Part shown: positions 42,596-52,484 of the stretch, piece by piece | Layout: each line of letters starts with the position of its first letter | Position numbering within the stretch: the stretch's first letter is position 1 | Assembly: GCA_963819475.1 (NCBI GenBank) | Contig: CAWFWE010000002.1 | Location: forward strand, 992,001-1,056,000 | DNA from: DASUAS01 sp963819475 | GTDB taxonomy: Bacteria > Actinomycetota > Acidimicrobiia > IMCC26256 > DASPTH01 | DNA length: 64,000 nt | Direction of reading: 5' to 3' | The notes under the pieces: generated by a model | The model's input: the letters and a program-made list of their open reading frames with translations, nothing else | Databases searched by the model: none | Told to the model about the DNA's origin: nothing | Program-made: the position numbers and the translations under genes

Positions 42596-43744
42596 GTGTC
42601 CGATTCCTACACCCCACGACCGGAACACCACTTCACCTTCGGACTGTGGACGGTGGGCAATCCCGGCCGCGACCCGTTCGGTCACGAGGTGCGTCCGCCG
42701 CTCGATCCAGTCGACGCGGTGCACCGGCTGGCGGAGCTCGGCGCGTACGGCGTCAACTTCCACGACAACGACCTCGTGCCGTACGGCGCGTCCGCCTCCG
42801 AGCGCGAGGCGATCCTGAAGCGGTTCCGTGCTGCGCTCGACGAGACCGGCCTGCACGTGCCCATGGCGACGACCAACCTGTTCAGCCGACCGGTGTTCAA
42901 GGAGGGCGCGTTCACGGCGAACGACCGCGACGTCCGTCGCTTCGCGGTGCGCAAGACCCTGGACGCCATCGACCTCGGGGCCGAGCTGGGCGCGCACGTC
43001 TATGTGATGTGGGGCGGCCGCGAGGGAGTGGAGGCCGACGCAGCCAAGGACGTGCGCACCGCGCTCGACCGGTACAAGGAGGCGGTCGATCTCTGTTGCG
43101 AGCACATCCGCGAGCGCGGCTACGACCTGCGGATCGCGCTGGAGCCGAAGCCGAACGAGCCGCGCGGTGACCTCTTCCTCCCGACGGTCGGTCATGCATT
43201 GGCGTTCGTCGGCGAGCTCGAGTGGCCGGACATGGTCGGCCTCAACCCGGAGTTCGCCCACGAGACCATGTCGGGACTCTCGTTCACCCACGCGGTCGCC
43301 CAGACCCTCTGGCAGGGGAAGCTCTTCCACATCGACCTCAACGCGCAGCGGATCGGGAAGTACGACCAGGACTTCCGCTTCGGCGCGGAGGGCATTCGCG
43401 ATGCCTTCTACCTGGTCCGTCTGCTCGAGGACTCCGGCTGGGACGGCATGCGCCACTTCGACGCGCACGCCTACCGGACCGAGGACGCCGACGGCGTCTG
43501 GGACTTCGCACGAGGGTGCATGCGCACCTACCTGATCCTCAAGGAGAAGGCGGAGCGGATGCGCGACGACGCCGAGATCCGCGATGCGCTCGCCGTCGCC
43601 AAGGCGGAGGAGCTGGCTGCGCCGACCGGTCCACTCGACGCGGTGCGCGCCGCGACCTTCGACGAGGACGCGCTCGCGGAGCAGGGCTACGGACACGAGC
43701 GACTGGACCAGCTCGTCACCGAGCTCCTCCTCGGCATTCGCTGA
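42596..43744 (+). CDS. xylA: Xylose isomerase
   Basis: A 382-aa enzyme interconverting D-xylose and D-xylulose (and glucose/fructose). Class I (Streptomyces-type) length and motifs are present: GAYGVNFHDNDLVP with the catalytic His, HVYVMWGGREG, IALEPKPNEPRGD with metal ligands, LNPEFAHETM and LFHIDLNAQRIGKYDQD. GTG 42596 has AGGAGG 10 bases upstream. Its stop overlaps the xylB start by one base (TGATG), so the two are coupled. The gene is intact. Confidence 0.96.
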   Translation: MSDSYTPRPEHHFTFGLWTVGNPGRDPFGHEVRPPLDPVDAVHRLAELGAYGVNFHDNDLVPYGASASEREAILKRFRAALDETGLHVPMATTNLFSRPVFKEGAFTANDRDVRRFAVRKTLDAIDLGAELGAHVYVMWGGREGVEADAAKDVRTALDRYKEAVDLCCEHIRERGYDLRIALEPKPNEPRGDLFLPTVGHALAFVGELEWPDMVGLNPEFAHETMSGLSFTHAVAQTLWQGKLFHIDLNAQRIGKYDQDFRFGAEGIRDAFYLVRLLEDSGWDGMRHFDAHAYRTEDADGVWDFARGCMRTYLILKEKAERMRDDAEIRDALAVAKAEELAAPTGPLDAVRAATFDEDALAEQGYGHERLDQLVTELLLGIR

Positions 43745-45138
43745 TGGCCCTGGTCGCCGGCGTCGACTCCTCGACCACCGCGTGCAAGCTCGAGGTGCGC
43801 GACGCCGACACCGGCGAGCTCGTCCGCTCCGGCCATCGTCCGCACCCCACCACGGCACCGCCGCGCAGCGAGCAGGATCCGCGCTGGTGGTGGGACTCCT
43901 TGTCGTCGCTGCTCGACGAGCACGGACACGGCGTCGAGGCGATCAGCGTCGCCGGCCAACAGCACGGCATGGTCGTGCTGGACCAGGCCCGGCGTGTTCT
44001 CCGACCCGCGAAGCTCTGGAACGACACGGAGTCGGCACCCCAGGCGCAGCGACTGGTCGATGAGCTCGGACCGCGGTACTGGGCGGAGCACACCGGGAGC
44101 GTGCCCGTCGCCTCGTTGACGGTCACCAAGCTCGCCTGGCTCCGCGAGCACGAACCCGACGTCTTCGCGCGGGTACGTCATGTGGTGCTCCCCCACGACT
44201 GGTTGACCTACCGACTGACAGGTGAGCTCGTCACCGACCGCGGCGACGCGTCCGGGACGGGCTACTGGTCACCGGCCACCGGCAACTACTCGGCCGAGAT
44301 CCTCGACCGGGTCGGGCTCGATCCCTCGGTCGCGCCGACCGTGCTCGGACCGTCGACCGCAGGGGGCGTGTGGGGCGGGGTCGTCGTCGGGCCGGGGACC
44401 GGCGACAACATGGCCGCCGCGCTCGGGCTCGGGCTGGTCGAGGGCGACGTGGCCATCTCGCTCGGCACCTCCGGCACCGTCTTCGCGGTATCGGCCCACC
44501 CCACCGCCGATGTGCACGGCGCGGTCGCGGGATTCGCCGATGCCACCGGCCGTTTTCTCCCCCTTGTGTGCACGCTCAACGCCACCAAGGTGACCGACAC
44601 CGTCGCTCGTCTGTTCGGGATGTCGACTGCCGAACTGGACCGTGCCGCGCTCGAAGTGGCACCGGGCGCGGGCGGTGTCGTCATGGTCCCGTACCTCGAC
44701 GGCGAGCGGACGCCGAACCTCCCCGGCGCCACCGGTGCGCTGGTGGGTCTGCGGTCCGACACGGACGCGACGCAACTCGCCCGCGCCGCGTTCGAAGGTG
44801 TGGTGTGCAGCCTGCTCGACGCGCTCGACGCGCTTGACGGGGCGGGAGTCGCGACCCGCGAGGGGCGCCTCTTCCTCGTCGGTGGAGGCGCGCGTTCCGC
44901 CGCGTACCGGCGCATCGTCGCCGACCTCGCGCAGCGTCCGGTCCTCGTCGCACCCGCGGAGGAGCACGTGGCCAGGGGCGCATGCGTCCAGGCCGCCGCG
45001 GTCCTCCGGTCGTGCACCGTCGGGGAGATCGTGAGCGCGTGGTCGACGCACGCCGACGAGACGGTCGATCCCGACACTTCCGTCGACGCCGACGCCGTGC
45101 GCGCGGCATACCACGCCCGCACCGAGGGGTACACATGA
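43744..45138 (+). CDS. xylB: Xylulokinase
   Basis: A 464-aa FGGY-family kinase that phosphorylates D-xylulose to feed the pentose phosphate pathway. Visible motifs are GVDSSTTACKLEV (phosphate loop), ISVAGQQHGMVVLD, KLWNDTESAPQAQRL, the catalytic Asp region DRGDASGTGYWS, and AISLGTSGTVFAVS plus LFLVGGGARSAAYRRI of the C-terminal ATP fold. It follows xylA with one shared base and precedes the GH3 gene with an ATGA overlap. Length is typical. Confidence 0.96.
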   Translation: MALVAGVDSSTTACKLEVRDADTGELVRSGHRPHPTTAPPRSEQDPRWWWDSLSSLLDEHGHGVEAISVAGQQHGMVVLDQARRVLRPAKLWNDTESAPQAQRLVDELGPRYWAEHTGSVPVASLTVTKLAWLREHEPDVFARVRHVVLPHDWLTYRLTGELVTDRGDASGTGYWSPATGNYSAEILDRVGLDPSVAPTVLGPSTAGGVWGGVVVGPGTGDNMAAALGLGLVEGDVAISLGTSGTVFAVSAHPTADVHGAVAGFADATGRFLPLVCTLNATKVTDTVARLFGMSTAELDRAALEVAPGAGGVVMVPYLDGERTPNLPGATGALVGLRSDTDATQLARAAFEGVVCSLLDALDALDGAGVATREGRLFLVGGGARSAAYRRIVADLAQRPVLVAPAEEHVARGACVQAAAVLRSCTVGEIVSAWSTHADETVDPDTSVDADAVRAAYHARTEGYT

Positions 45139-47538
45139 CCGCCGAGACGTACCGGAACCCTGCGGCGTCTGTCGACGAACGCGTCGCCGACCTGCTCGGC
45201 CGGATGACGCTCGACGAGAAGGTGGCGCAGCTGGGTGCGATCTGGGTCACGCAGCTCATCAGGGGCGACGCCTTCGACGACGCCGCGAACCCGCGTTCTC
45301 CTGGCCGACGGGATCGGTCAGATCACCAGGATCGGTGCGTCCACCGGCCTCCTCCCGGAGGACTCGGCATCGCTCCTCAACCAGATCCAGCACGTGGCCG
45401 TCGACCGAACCCGGCTCGGCATTCCCGTGCTGTTGCACGAAGAGGGCGTCGGCGGGTTCACGCACCGCGGCGCCACCACGTTTCCTCAGGCACTCGGCCT
45501 CGCCTGCACGTGGGATCCTGCGCTCCTCGGCGAAGTCGCCGAGGTCATCCGTCGCCAGATGCTCGCGGTCGGCGCCCGCCTCGTGCTCTCGCCGGTGCTC
45601 GACGTGGCACGCGATCCGCGCTGGGGACGGGTGGAGGAGACGTACGGCGAGTCTCCGGAACTCTGCGCGCGCCTCGGCGTTGCCTACGTCAACGGGTTGC
45701 AGACCTCCGATCTCTCCCACGGCGTCGCCTGCGCGGCCAAGCACTTCCTGGGCTACGCCGCATCGATGGGCGGCCGGAACCAGGCTCCCGTCCACGTCGG
45801 CGGGCGCGAGCTCCGGGATGTGTACGCGGCGCCCTTCGCGGCCGCGATCCGCGACGCCGGCCTCGACGGGATCATGAACTCGTACTCGTCGGTCGACGGA
45901 CTCCCCTGCGCGGGCTCACGGGAGATCCTCACCGATCTGTTGCGGGGTGAGCTCGGCTTCCGCGGCACGGTCGTCGCCGACTACTTCGCGGTGAGCCAGC
46001 TGCTGGACGACCACCGCACCGCCACGGATCGGGCCGAGGCCGCCGCGCAGGCGCTCACCGCCGGCCTCGACGTCGAGCTGCCCTCCCTCGACTGCTACCG
46101 GGAGCTTCCGGGGCTCGTTCGGGAAGGACGGCTGGCCGAGGAGACCATCGACGTGGCCGTCGAGCGGGCGCTCGCGCAGAAGTTCCGGCTGGGGCTGTTC
46201 GAGCACCCGTACGTCGAGCCGGGACATGCCGCCGCGGCCTTCGACACTGCGGAGCACCGCGACCTGGCGCGCCGCGTGGCGGCGTCGTCCGTATGCCTCC
46301 TGACCAACGACGGCGTCTTGCCGTTGCGACCGTCGGAGCTCCGGACGGTCGCTGTCATCGGTCCCCACGCCGACGATCCCCGGCTGCTGCAGGGCGACTA
46401 CCACTACCCCGCGCACCTCGAGATCATGTACACGAACGCCTGGGCGGACATGGGGCTGGACGGTCTGCCCACGCCGGCGGGCCCCCGCGACGCGGCCCGG
46501 GAATCTGCAGGTCTGAGTGGAGCCAGCTCGTTCGCAGCCGGACCGTACTTCGGTCGGCACGTGACTCCGCTCGCGGGCCTCCGAGCTGCACTCGGACCGG
46601 AAGTGACGGTCCGACACGTCCGTGGATGTCACGACTCCGATCCCGACGACGAGCAGATCTTGGACGCGGTCGAGCTGGCGACCGCGTCGGACTGCGCAGT
46701 CCTGTTCGTTGGTGCCAAGTCCGGGCTGATGTCGGATTGCACCAGCGGTGAGATGCGCGATGCCACGTCCCTCGAGCTTCCCGGTGCGCAGCGCGACCTG
46801 ATCGAGGCGGTCCGCGCGACCGGCACGCCGACCATCGTCGTCGTGGTCAGCGGGCGCATCCACACCATGGGGCGGATCGCAGCCGCGGCCAACGCGCTCC
46901 TGTGGGTGCCTCCACCGGGCGAGGAGGGTGGGAACGCGCTCGCCGACGTGCTGACCGGGAGGGTCAACCCTTCGGGCTGCCTCCCCGTGACCCTCCCCCG
47001 GCACGTCGGCCAGCTCCCCCTGCATCACGACATGCGCGCGCGGGGTGACCGTTCGGAGATCTACGGCGACTACGTCGACTGCGCGAGCAGTCCACTCTTC
47101 GCATTCGGTCACGGTCTGTCCTACACGACGTTCGAGTATCGGTCACTGGTCGTCCAAGGGGGAACGACCGCCACCACGACGACCGTCGAAGTCGAGCTCA
47201 CCAATGCCGGCGATCGCGCGGGCGAGGAGATCGTGCAGCTCTACGTTCGCGACGATGCTGCATCAGTGGCTCGGCCCGGGCGCGAGCTCATCGGCTTCGC
47301 CAAGGTTGCGCTCGCTCCCGCGGAGACGACCACCGTGACCTTCGTCGTGCCGCCAAGCCGGCTCGCGTTCCACAATCAGGCGATGCAGCGCGTCACCGAA
47401 CCGGGTACCTTCACCTTCTTCGTCGGCGCGTCATCGGTCGACATCCGCGCCGAGGGCACCGTCGAGCTGACCGGCGACACCGTGGCCCACCCCGTACGCG
47501 ACAGCGCGATGACCTCGTACCGCCTGAGCACGCCATGA
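45135..47538 (+). CDS. Glycoside hydrolase family 3 (beta-xylosidase/beta-glucosidase), +1 frameshift near the start
   Basis: About 800 aa if repaired. The first 52 codons (ASVDERVADLLGRMTLDEKV) read from ATG 45135. An extra C in 45290-45292 then shifts the frame to RVLLADGIGQITRIGAST, and the remainder is open to 47538. Domains are the GH3 barrel with VLDVARDPRWGRVEETYGES and probable nucleophile Asp in GTVVADYFAVSQLL, a C-terminal sandwich domain, and a fibronectin-III-like tail (LTNAGDRAGEEIVQLYVRD). No signal peptide is seen, so it probably acts on imported oligosaccharides. Its position behind xylAB points to xylosides. Uncorrected, translation could start only inside the barrel. Confidence 0.85.
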
Positions 47539-48518
47539 CCTGGGAGCTGCGCTGGCACCCGTTCCGGGCCGAGTGGGTGCTCTTCACCGCGCACCGCGGC
47601 GCTCGCCCATGGATCGGCGAAACCGTGCCCGACGACGAGCCCGCGGCACCCGACGACAACGCGCTCGCGCCGCGCGGGCGACGGATCGCCACGACCAACC
47701 CCGACTACCGCGGCGTGTTCGTGTTCACCAACGACCTCCCGGTGTTCTCGCCCGACGCTCCCGCACCGAGCAGCGGCGACGACCTCTACCGCACCCAGCG
47801 CGCGGCGGGAACCGCCGAGGTCGTCTGCTACCACCACGACCCCACCAAGTCGATGGCCGATCTCGACGACGACGAGGTCACGGCCGTGGTGCGCACCTGG
47901 AGGGAACGGACCGCAGCACTGGAAGCGCTCGACGGCGTGGCCCACGTGCTCATCTTCGAGAACCGCGGCGCGGCGGTCGGCACGTCGAATCCCCATCCGC
48001 ATTGCCAGATCTACGCCGGTGCGCTCGTGTACGGGACGGCGGCACGTGAAGCCGAGGTCGCGGCCGAGCACCACCGCCGCTCCGGGCGGGAGCTCCTGGC
48101 CGACGTCGTCGAACGGGAACTGGTCGGACCGCGGGTGACCGACGAAGGCGAGCACTTCTTCGCCTGCGTCCCGTGGTTCGCGCGGTACGCGTACGAGGTG
48201 CTCGTGCTGCCTCGTCGACCGGTGACGTCGCTGCTCGATCTGGACGACGCCGCGTGCCGCTCGCTCGCGCTCGTGCTGCGCGACGTCGTCCGTCGGTACG
48301 ACACGCTCTGGGGCATCCGCATGCCCTACGTGCTCGCCGTGCACCAGGCACCCGTCGGCGATCACCCGCACTACCCGTTCCACGTCGAGTTGCATCCTCC
48401 GCTGCGCGCACCCGGGCTGCTGAAGTACCTGGCGGGCCCCGAGATCGGCGGAGGCTCGATGACCAACGAATCCGATCCCGACGAGAAGGCGGCGGAGCTC
48501 CGCGATGCCCTCCCCTGA
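47535..48518 (+). CDS. galT: Galactose-1-phosphate uridylyltransferase
   Basis: A 327-aa HIT-superfamily enzyme of the Leloir pathway. It exchanges UMP between UDP-glucose and galactose-1-phosphate. The N-terminal block LRWHPFRAEWVLFTAHRGARP and the active-site motif TSNPHPHCQIYAG, with the His-x-His pair, are clear; a C-terminal block HYPFHVELHPPLR also fits. It starts within the GH3 stop (ATGA) and its end overlaps the IMPase-like gene by 14 bases. The gene is intact. Confidence 0.93.
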   Translation: MTWELRWHPFRAEWVLFTAHRGARPWIGETVPDDEPAAPDDNALAPRGRRIATTNPDYRGVFVFTNDLPVFSPDAPAPSSGDDLYRTQRAAGTAEVVCYHHDPTKSMADLDDDEVTAVVRTWRERTAALEALDGVAHVLIFENRGAAVGTSNPHPHCQIYAGALVYGTAAREAEVAAEHHRRSGRELLADVVERELVGPRVTDEGEHFFACVPWFARYAYEVLVLPRRPVTSLLDLDDAACRSLALVLRDVVRRYDTLWGIRMPYVLAVHQAPVGDHPHYPFHVELHPPLRAPGLLKYLAGPEIGGGSMTNESDPDEKAAELRDALP

Positions 48519-49425
48519 TGACGCGCGCCGCCTCCTCTGCGAGCTCGGCGACCACATCCGTGACGTCGTCGTCGGCGCCCGCGGCATCGACATGGCCGTG
48601 ATCGAAGGCGAGACCGCCGCCGACACCATCTACGCGATCGACCGCGTGGCCGACGACACGCTGCTCGACTGGTTCGAGGAGCACTGGCCGGGAGTCGAGG
48701 TCGTGTCCGAAGGCCTCGACGAGCCGGTGGTGGTCGGCGGCGAGGCCGCCTGGAGCGTCATCGTCGACACCATCGACGGCACCCGCGGCCTCATGTACGA
48801 CAAGCGGCCGGCGTGGTGCCTCGCCGCCGTCGCGCCGCGCGGCGGTTCGTTGCGCGACGTCGTCGCCGCCGCGATGACCGAGCTCCCCACTACGAAGCAG
48901 GGCATCACGGACCAGCTCAGCGGGACGCGAGGCGGCGGGCTGACCGCGGAGCGGATCGACGTGCGGGACGGACGCCGCGGACCGCTGACGCCGCGCCCGT
49001 CGTCGGCGACCGACCTCGAGCACGGGTTCGCCGGTCTGGCGAAGTTCTTCGTGCCGGGGAAGGTTGCGCTCGCCGAGCTCGAGACGAAGCTGTTCGCACG
49101 GCTCGGGAGCCGGAACGTGTTCGACGACGAGTACATCTCGTCGGGCGGGCAGCTCCACGAGCTGATCGTCGGTCACGACCGTTTCGTTGCCGACCTTCGT
49201 CCGCTCGTCGACCCGGACGCGTTCGCGTGCCACCCGTACGACGTGTGCACGGCGATGCTGCTCGAAGAAGTGGGCGGTGTCGTCACCGATCCACGCGGCG
49301 CTCCGCTCGACGCGCCGCTCGACACCACGTCACCGGTCGCCTGGGCGGGCTACGCGAACCCTGCGCTGGCCGCGTCGATCGGCCCGGTCCTGGCGGAGCT
49401 CGTCGATGAACTCGATCACGGGTAG
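48505..49425 (+). CDS. Inositol-monophosphatase-family sugar phosphatase
   Basis: A 306-aa protein with the central metal-binding motif SVIVDTIDGTRGLMYDKRPAW (D-x-I-D-G-T) and the C-terminal block HPYDVCTAMLLEEVGGVVTDP, which together define the IMPase/FBPase/FIG superfamily. An insertion with Cys-free, variable sequence separates the two parts. In this operon a role in dephosphorylating a sugar phosphate or clearing a by-product is inferred; inositol phosphate is not specifically indicated. The first bases overlap galT and the last 20 overlap the kinase gene, showing tight coupling. Confidence 0.8.
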   Translation: MPSPDDARRLLCELGDHIRDVVVGARGIDMAVIEGETAADTIYAIDRVADDTLLDWFEEHWPGVEVVSEGLDEPVVVGGEAAWSVIVDTIDGTRGLMYDKRPAWCLAAVAPRGGSLRDVVAAAMTELPTTKQGITDQLSGTRGGGLTAERIDVRDGRRGPLTPRPSSATDLEHGFAGLAKFFVPGKVALAELETKLFARLGSRNVFDDEYISSGGQLHELIVGHDRFVADLRPLVDPDAFACHPYDVCTAMLLEEVGGVVTDPRGAPLDAPLDTTSPVAWAGYANPALAASIGPVLAELVDELDHG

Positions 49426-50517
49426 CGCACCGGGGCGCCTCGACCTGCTCGGCGGCGTCGCCGACTACTCAGGGGCGCTCGTGCTGGAAGTACCGACCCG
49501 GCTGACCACCACCGTGCGCGCCGAGCCCGCGGACGGGCTCCAGGTCGGACCGGTGCAGCTCTCCGTCGACGACACCGCGGCGCTGGCGCGGCTCCCATAT
49601 CCGGAGCTGCGCGACGCGCTCGGTGCCGTGGCCGCGTTGGACCCACTACGTGCTCGGCGTCGCGCTCGGTGCTCGTCCGCCACGGCGTGCTCGAGCCGCC
49701 GCGGGTCCGCCTCTCGGTGTCGTCCGAGGTTCCCCAGTCGGTCGGCGTGTCGTCGAGCGCGGCACTCGAGATCGCGACGGCACGTGCGCTCGGCGTCGAC
49801 GGGATCGACCCGATCCGCCTCGCGTCGATCTGCCAGGAGGCGGAGAACCAGGTGGTCGGTGCGCCCTGCGGGATCATGGACCAGGTCGTCGTAGCAGTCG
49901 GCCGCGCCGGCGCGGTGCTGCCGATCCTCTGCCGACCCGCGTCGCTGCGACCACCGGTTCCTCTGCCCGACGGCATCGAGGTCGTCGGACGGCCGACGGG
50001 CGCCGAGCACGACGTCGGCGGTGTGCCCTATCGCCGGGCCCGCGCCGCCGCGTTCATGGGCAAGCGCATCGTCGAGGCGCGAAGCGACCGGACGTGGCCG
50101 TGGGTGAGCACGCTGCCCGCGAGTGCCGTCGGCGACCTTCCGGAGGCGCTCGACGGCGCGGCCTTCCTCGACCGGTGGGGGTCGACCGACGACGACGTCA
50201 CCACCGTCGAGCCCACGGAGACCTACCCGGTCTCGGCGTCGACGAGATTCGGCATCGAGGAACACCGGCGGAGTGAGGCCGCACTCGTGGCCATGGCCCG
50301 AGGCGACGCCGCCGCGCTCGGTGCACTGATGGCGGCCAGTCACGCCGGGTACGACGCGATGGGACTCGGCCACCCCGCGGCGACGGCCGCCGTCGCCGAC
50401 GTGCTCGAACGAGACGGCGTGCACGGTGCCCGTTCGAGCGGCGGCGGTTCCGGCGGGACGGTCGTCGTCGTGTGCGAGCGTGGCGCGCTCGACGATCTCC
50501 ACGACCTGATCCGCTGA
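49406..50517 (+). pseudogene. GHMP sugar kinase (galactokinase/L-arabinokinase-like), two +1 frameshifts
   Basis: ATG 49406 reads APGRLDLLGGVADYSGALVL, closer to the first GHMP motif of L-arabinokinases (GRLD-x-x-GG-x-ADYSG) than to the GRVNLIGEHTDY motif of classical galactokinases. Extra bases at 49637-49638 and 49668-49669 shift the frame twice. Then follow SVGVSSSAALEIATARAL (ATP loop), GAPCGIMDQVVVAVGRAG and GARSSGGGSGGTVVVV. After repair the protein is about 370 aa and complete. Beside galT and galE a galactokinase role is natural, but arabinose is an alternative. The double shift may be sequence error. Confidence 0.8.
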
Positions 50518-50533
50518 CCCGAGAAGGAGCACC

Positions 50534-51568
50534 ATGACCGACGCGCGCACCGTCCTCGTGACAGGAGGCGCCGGCTACATCGGGAGCCACACGTGTGTGA
50601 CGCTGCTCGAAGCCGGCCTGCGGGTCGTCGTGATCGACAACCTCGACAACAGCAGCCCGGTCGCGCTCGACCGGGTGCGGGAGCTGGTGCCCGGCTCGGC
50701 GGACCGGCTGGAGTTCGTGCAGGGCGACATCCGCGACCGGTCCGACCTCGACCGCGCCTTCGGTCGTGGCGGAGTCGGCGCCGTCGTCCACTTCGCCGGA
50801 CTCAAGGCGGTCGGCGAATCAGTTGCGGAACCGCTGCGCTACTACGAGCACAACGTCGCCGGAACCGTGCAACTCCTGCGGGCCATGGAACGCCACCGAG
50901 TGCACGACCTCGTGTTCTCTTCGTCCTGCACCGTCTACGGCGAACCACCCGGCGTCCCGATCGTCGAGGACACCCCGCTCGGGGCGTCCAGTCCCTACGG
51001 GCGCACCAAGCTCCACATCGAGGAGATGCTCCGCGACGTCGCCGCGACCGGAGGATGGCGCATGGCCCTGCTGCGCTACTTCAATCCCGTGGGCGCACAG
51101 CCGAGCGGCCGCATCGGCGAGGATCCGGTCGGCATCCCGAACAACCTCATGCCGTACATCATGCAAGTCGCGGTGGGTCGACGCGACCACCTCACCGTGT
51201 TCGGAGACGACTACCCCACCCCCGACGGCACCGCGGTGCGCGATTACCTCCACGTGGTCGACCTGGCCCAGGGACACCTCGCGGCGCTCGACTGCATCGA
51301 CCGTCTCGAAGGAGCGGTCGCAGTCAACCTCGGGACCGGAGTGGGAAGCTCGGTGCTCGAGGTGGTGCGCGCCGCCGAGCTCGCGACGGGTCACGAGATC
51401 CCCTACGTGATCGGCCGGCGGCGCGACGGCGACGTCGTCGCCGCCTGGGCGGACCCGACTCTCGCGGCGACGCTCCTCGGCTGGCGCGCGTCGCGCTCAC
51501 TCGCCGACATGTGCGTCGACCACTGGCGTTGGCAATCGACGAACCCCGATGGCTACTGCTCGGGCTGA
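50534..51568 (+). CDS. galE: UDP-glucose 4-epimerase
   Basis: A 344-aa extended SDR enzyme interconverting UDP-glucose and UDP-galactose. The NAD-binding motif VLVTGGAGYIGSHTCVTLLE opens the protein. The catalytic Ser/Thr region SSSCTVYGEPPGVPIVED and Tyr-x3-Lys in SSPYGRTKLHIEEML are intact, and LRYFNPVGAQPSGRIGEDP is the typical sugar-binding block. GAGAAGGAG lies before the ATG. It is the last gene of the sugar operon, 16 bases after the kinase gene, and converges with the enoyl-CoA hydratase gene. Confidence 0.96.
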   Translation: MTDARTVLVTGGAGYIGSHTCVTLLEAGLRVVVIDNLDNSSPVALDRVRELVPGSADRLEFVQGDIRDRSDLDRAFGRGGVGAVVHFAGLKAVGESVAEPLRYYEHNVAGTVQLLRAMERHRVHDLVFSSSCTVYGEPPGVPIVEDTPLGASSPYGRTKLHIEEMLRDVAATGGWRMALLRYFNPVGAQPSGRIGEDPVGIPNNLMPYIMQVAVGRRDHLTVFGDDYPTPDGTAVRDYLHVVDLAQGHLAALDCIDRLEGAVAVNLGTGVGSSVLEVVRAAELATGHEIPYVIGRRRDGDVVAAWADPTLAATLLGWRASRSLADMCVDHWRWQSTNPDGYCSG

Positions 51569-51585
51569 GCACCCAGGGGAACCAG

Positions 51586-52380
51586 CTAGCGCGCGGCGTC
51601 CTTTCCGAGCATCTTCCCGAGGTTGGCGCGGAACGCGGGCTCGTCGAACGACGCCGTCTCGGTGGTGATCGCGGTTGCGAGCAGGGCATCGACCGCGCTG
51701 TTGACGCTGTGGTTGAGGAGCGCCTTGGTCTCCTGCACGGCTTGCGGTGGCAGCGCGGCGATCCGTTCCGCGAGCTCGAGGGCGGCGTCGACCGACGTGC
51801 CGGTGGGCACGACGCGGTTCGCGATGCCGAGACGCACCGCCTCCTCCGCGGGAACGCGCTCTCCGAGGAAGATGTACTCCTTGGCGCGCAGCAGGCTGGT
51901 CAGCAGCGGCCACATGACTGCTCCCCCGTCGCCGGCGACGAGGCCGAGCATCACGTGAGGGTCGGAGAAGTAGGCGTGTTCTTCGATGAGCACGATGTCG
52001 CTCATCGAAGCGAGGCTGCATCCGAGGCCGACCGCCGGGCCGTTGACCGCGGCGATGATCGGCACTCGCACCGCGGTCATCCCGCGGACGATCGCCGCGG
52101 CTTCGTCCATGATCCGGGCGCGCAAGGCGGTGTCGTTGGTCATCCGATCGAGCAGATGGAGGTCTCCCCCGCCACAGAAGGCGCGGCCTGCCCCGGTGAT
52201 GACAACGGCCCGGGCGTCGGCATCAGCGTCGAGTCGCGACCAGACGTCGGCCAGTGCACCGTGCAGCGACTCGTTCGCGGCATTGAGCGCGTCGGGCCGA
52301 TTGAGGGTCAGGACCCGCACTGCGCCACGCGCCTCGAGGACGAGCTCGTCACCCGATTTTCCTGCGTCGTCCATCGTCAT
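51586..52380 (-). CDS. Enoyl-CoA hydratase/isomerase family protein
   Basis: A 264-aa crotonase-fold protein. Visible blocks are VRVLTLNRPDALNAANESL, the CoA-binding and oxyanion-hole segment VVITGAGRAFCGGGDLHLLD, IAAVNGPAVGLGCSLASMSD and ISDPHVMLGL-like sequence leading to VAGDGGAVMWPLL. The usual second catalytic Glu is not obvious; an Asp lies in GDGG, so hydratase or isomerase activity cannot be decided. ATG 52380 was chosen; another ATG is two codons in. It is divergent from the DUF35/thiolase pair, with about 100 bases between. Confidence 0.9.
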   Translation of the reverse strand: MTMDDAGKSGDELVLEARGAVRVLTLNRPDALNAANESLHGALADVWSRLDADADARAVVITGAGRAFCGGGDLHLLDRMTNDTALRARIMDEAAAIVRGMTAVRVPIIAAVNGPAVGLGCSLASMSDIVLIEEHAYFSDPHVMLGLVAGDGGAVMWPLLTSLLRAKEYIFLGERVPAEEAVRLGIANRVVPTGTSVDAALELAERIAALPPQAVQETKALLNHSVNSAVDALLATAITTETASFDEPAFRANLGKMLGKDAAR

Positions 52381-52484
52381 GATTCTCTCGCTCTCGCTCG
52401 CGGTCGCGGCCGGCCCTCGCACGGGAGGCTCAGCGGACTGTAACTTGACGTCGACATCCGATCCGCACGAGCGAGGCGTTGGCA

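Noticed and set aside
41744..43858. 704-residue open frame on the minus strand
   Set aside because: It is antisense to the ROK, xylA and xylB genes and has no recognisable motif.
42596..51568. Biosynthetic (glycan) cluster interpretation of the sugar genes
   Set aside because: No glycosyltransferase or flippase is present; the enzymes fit catabolism and the Leloir route.
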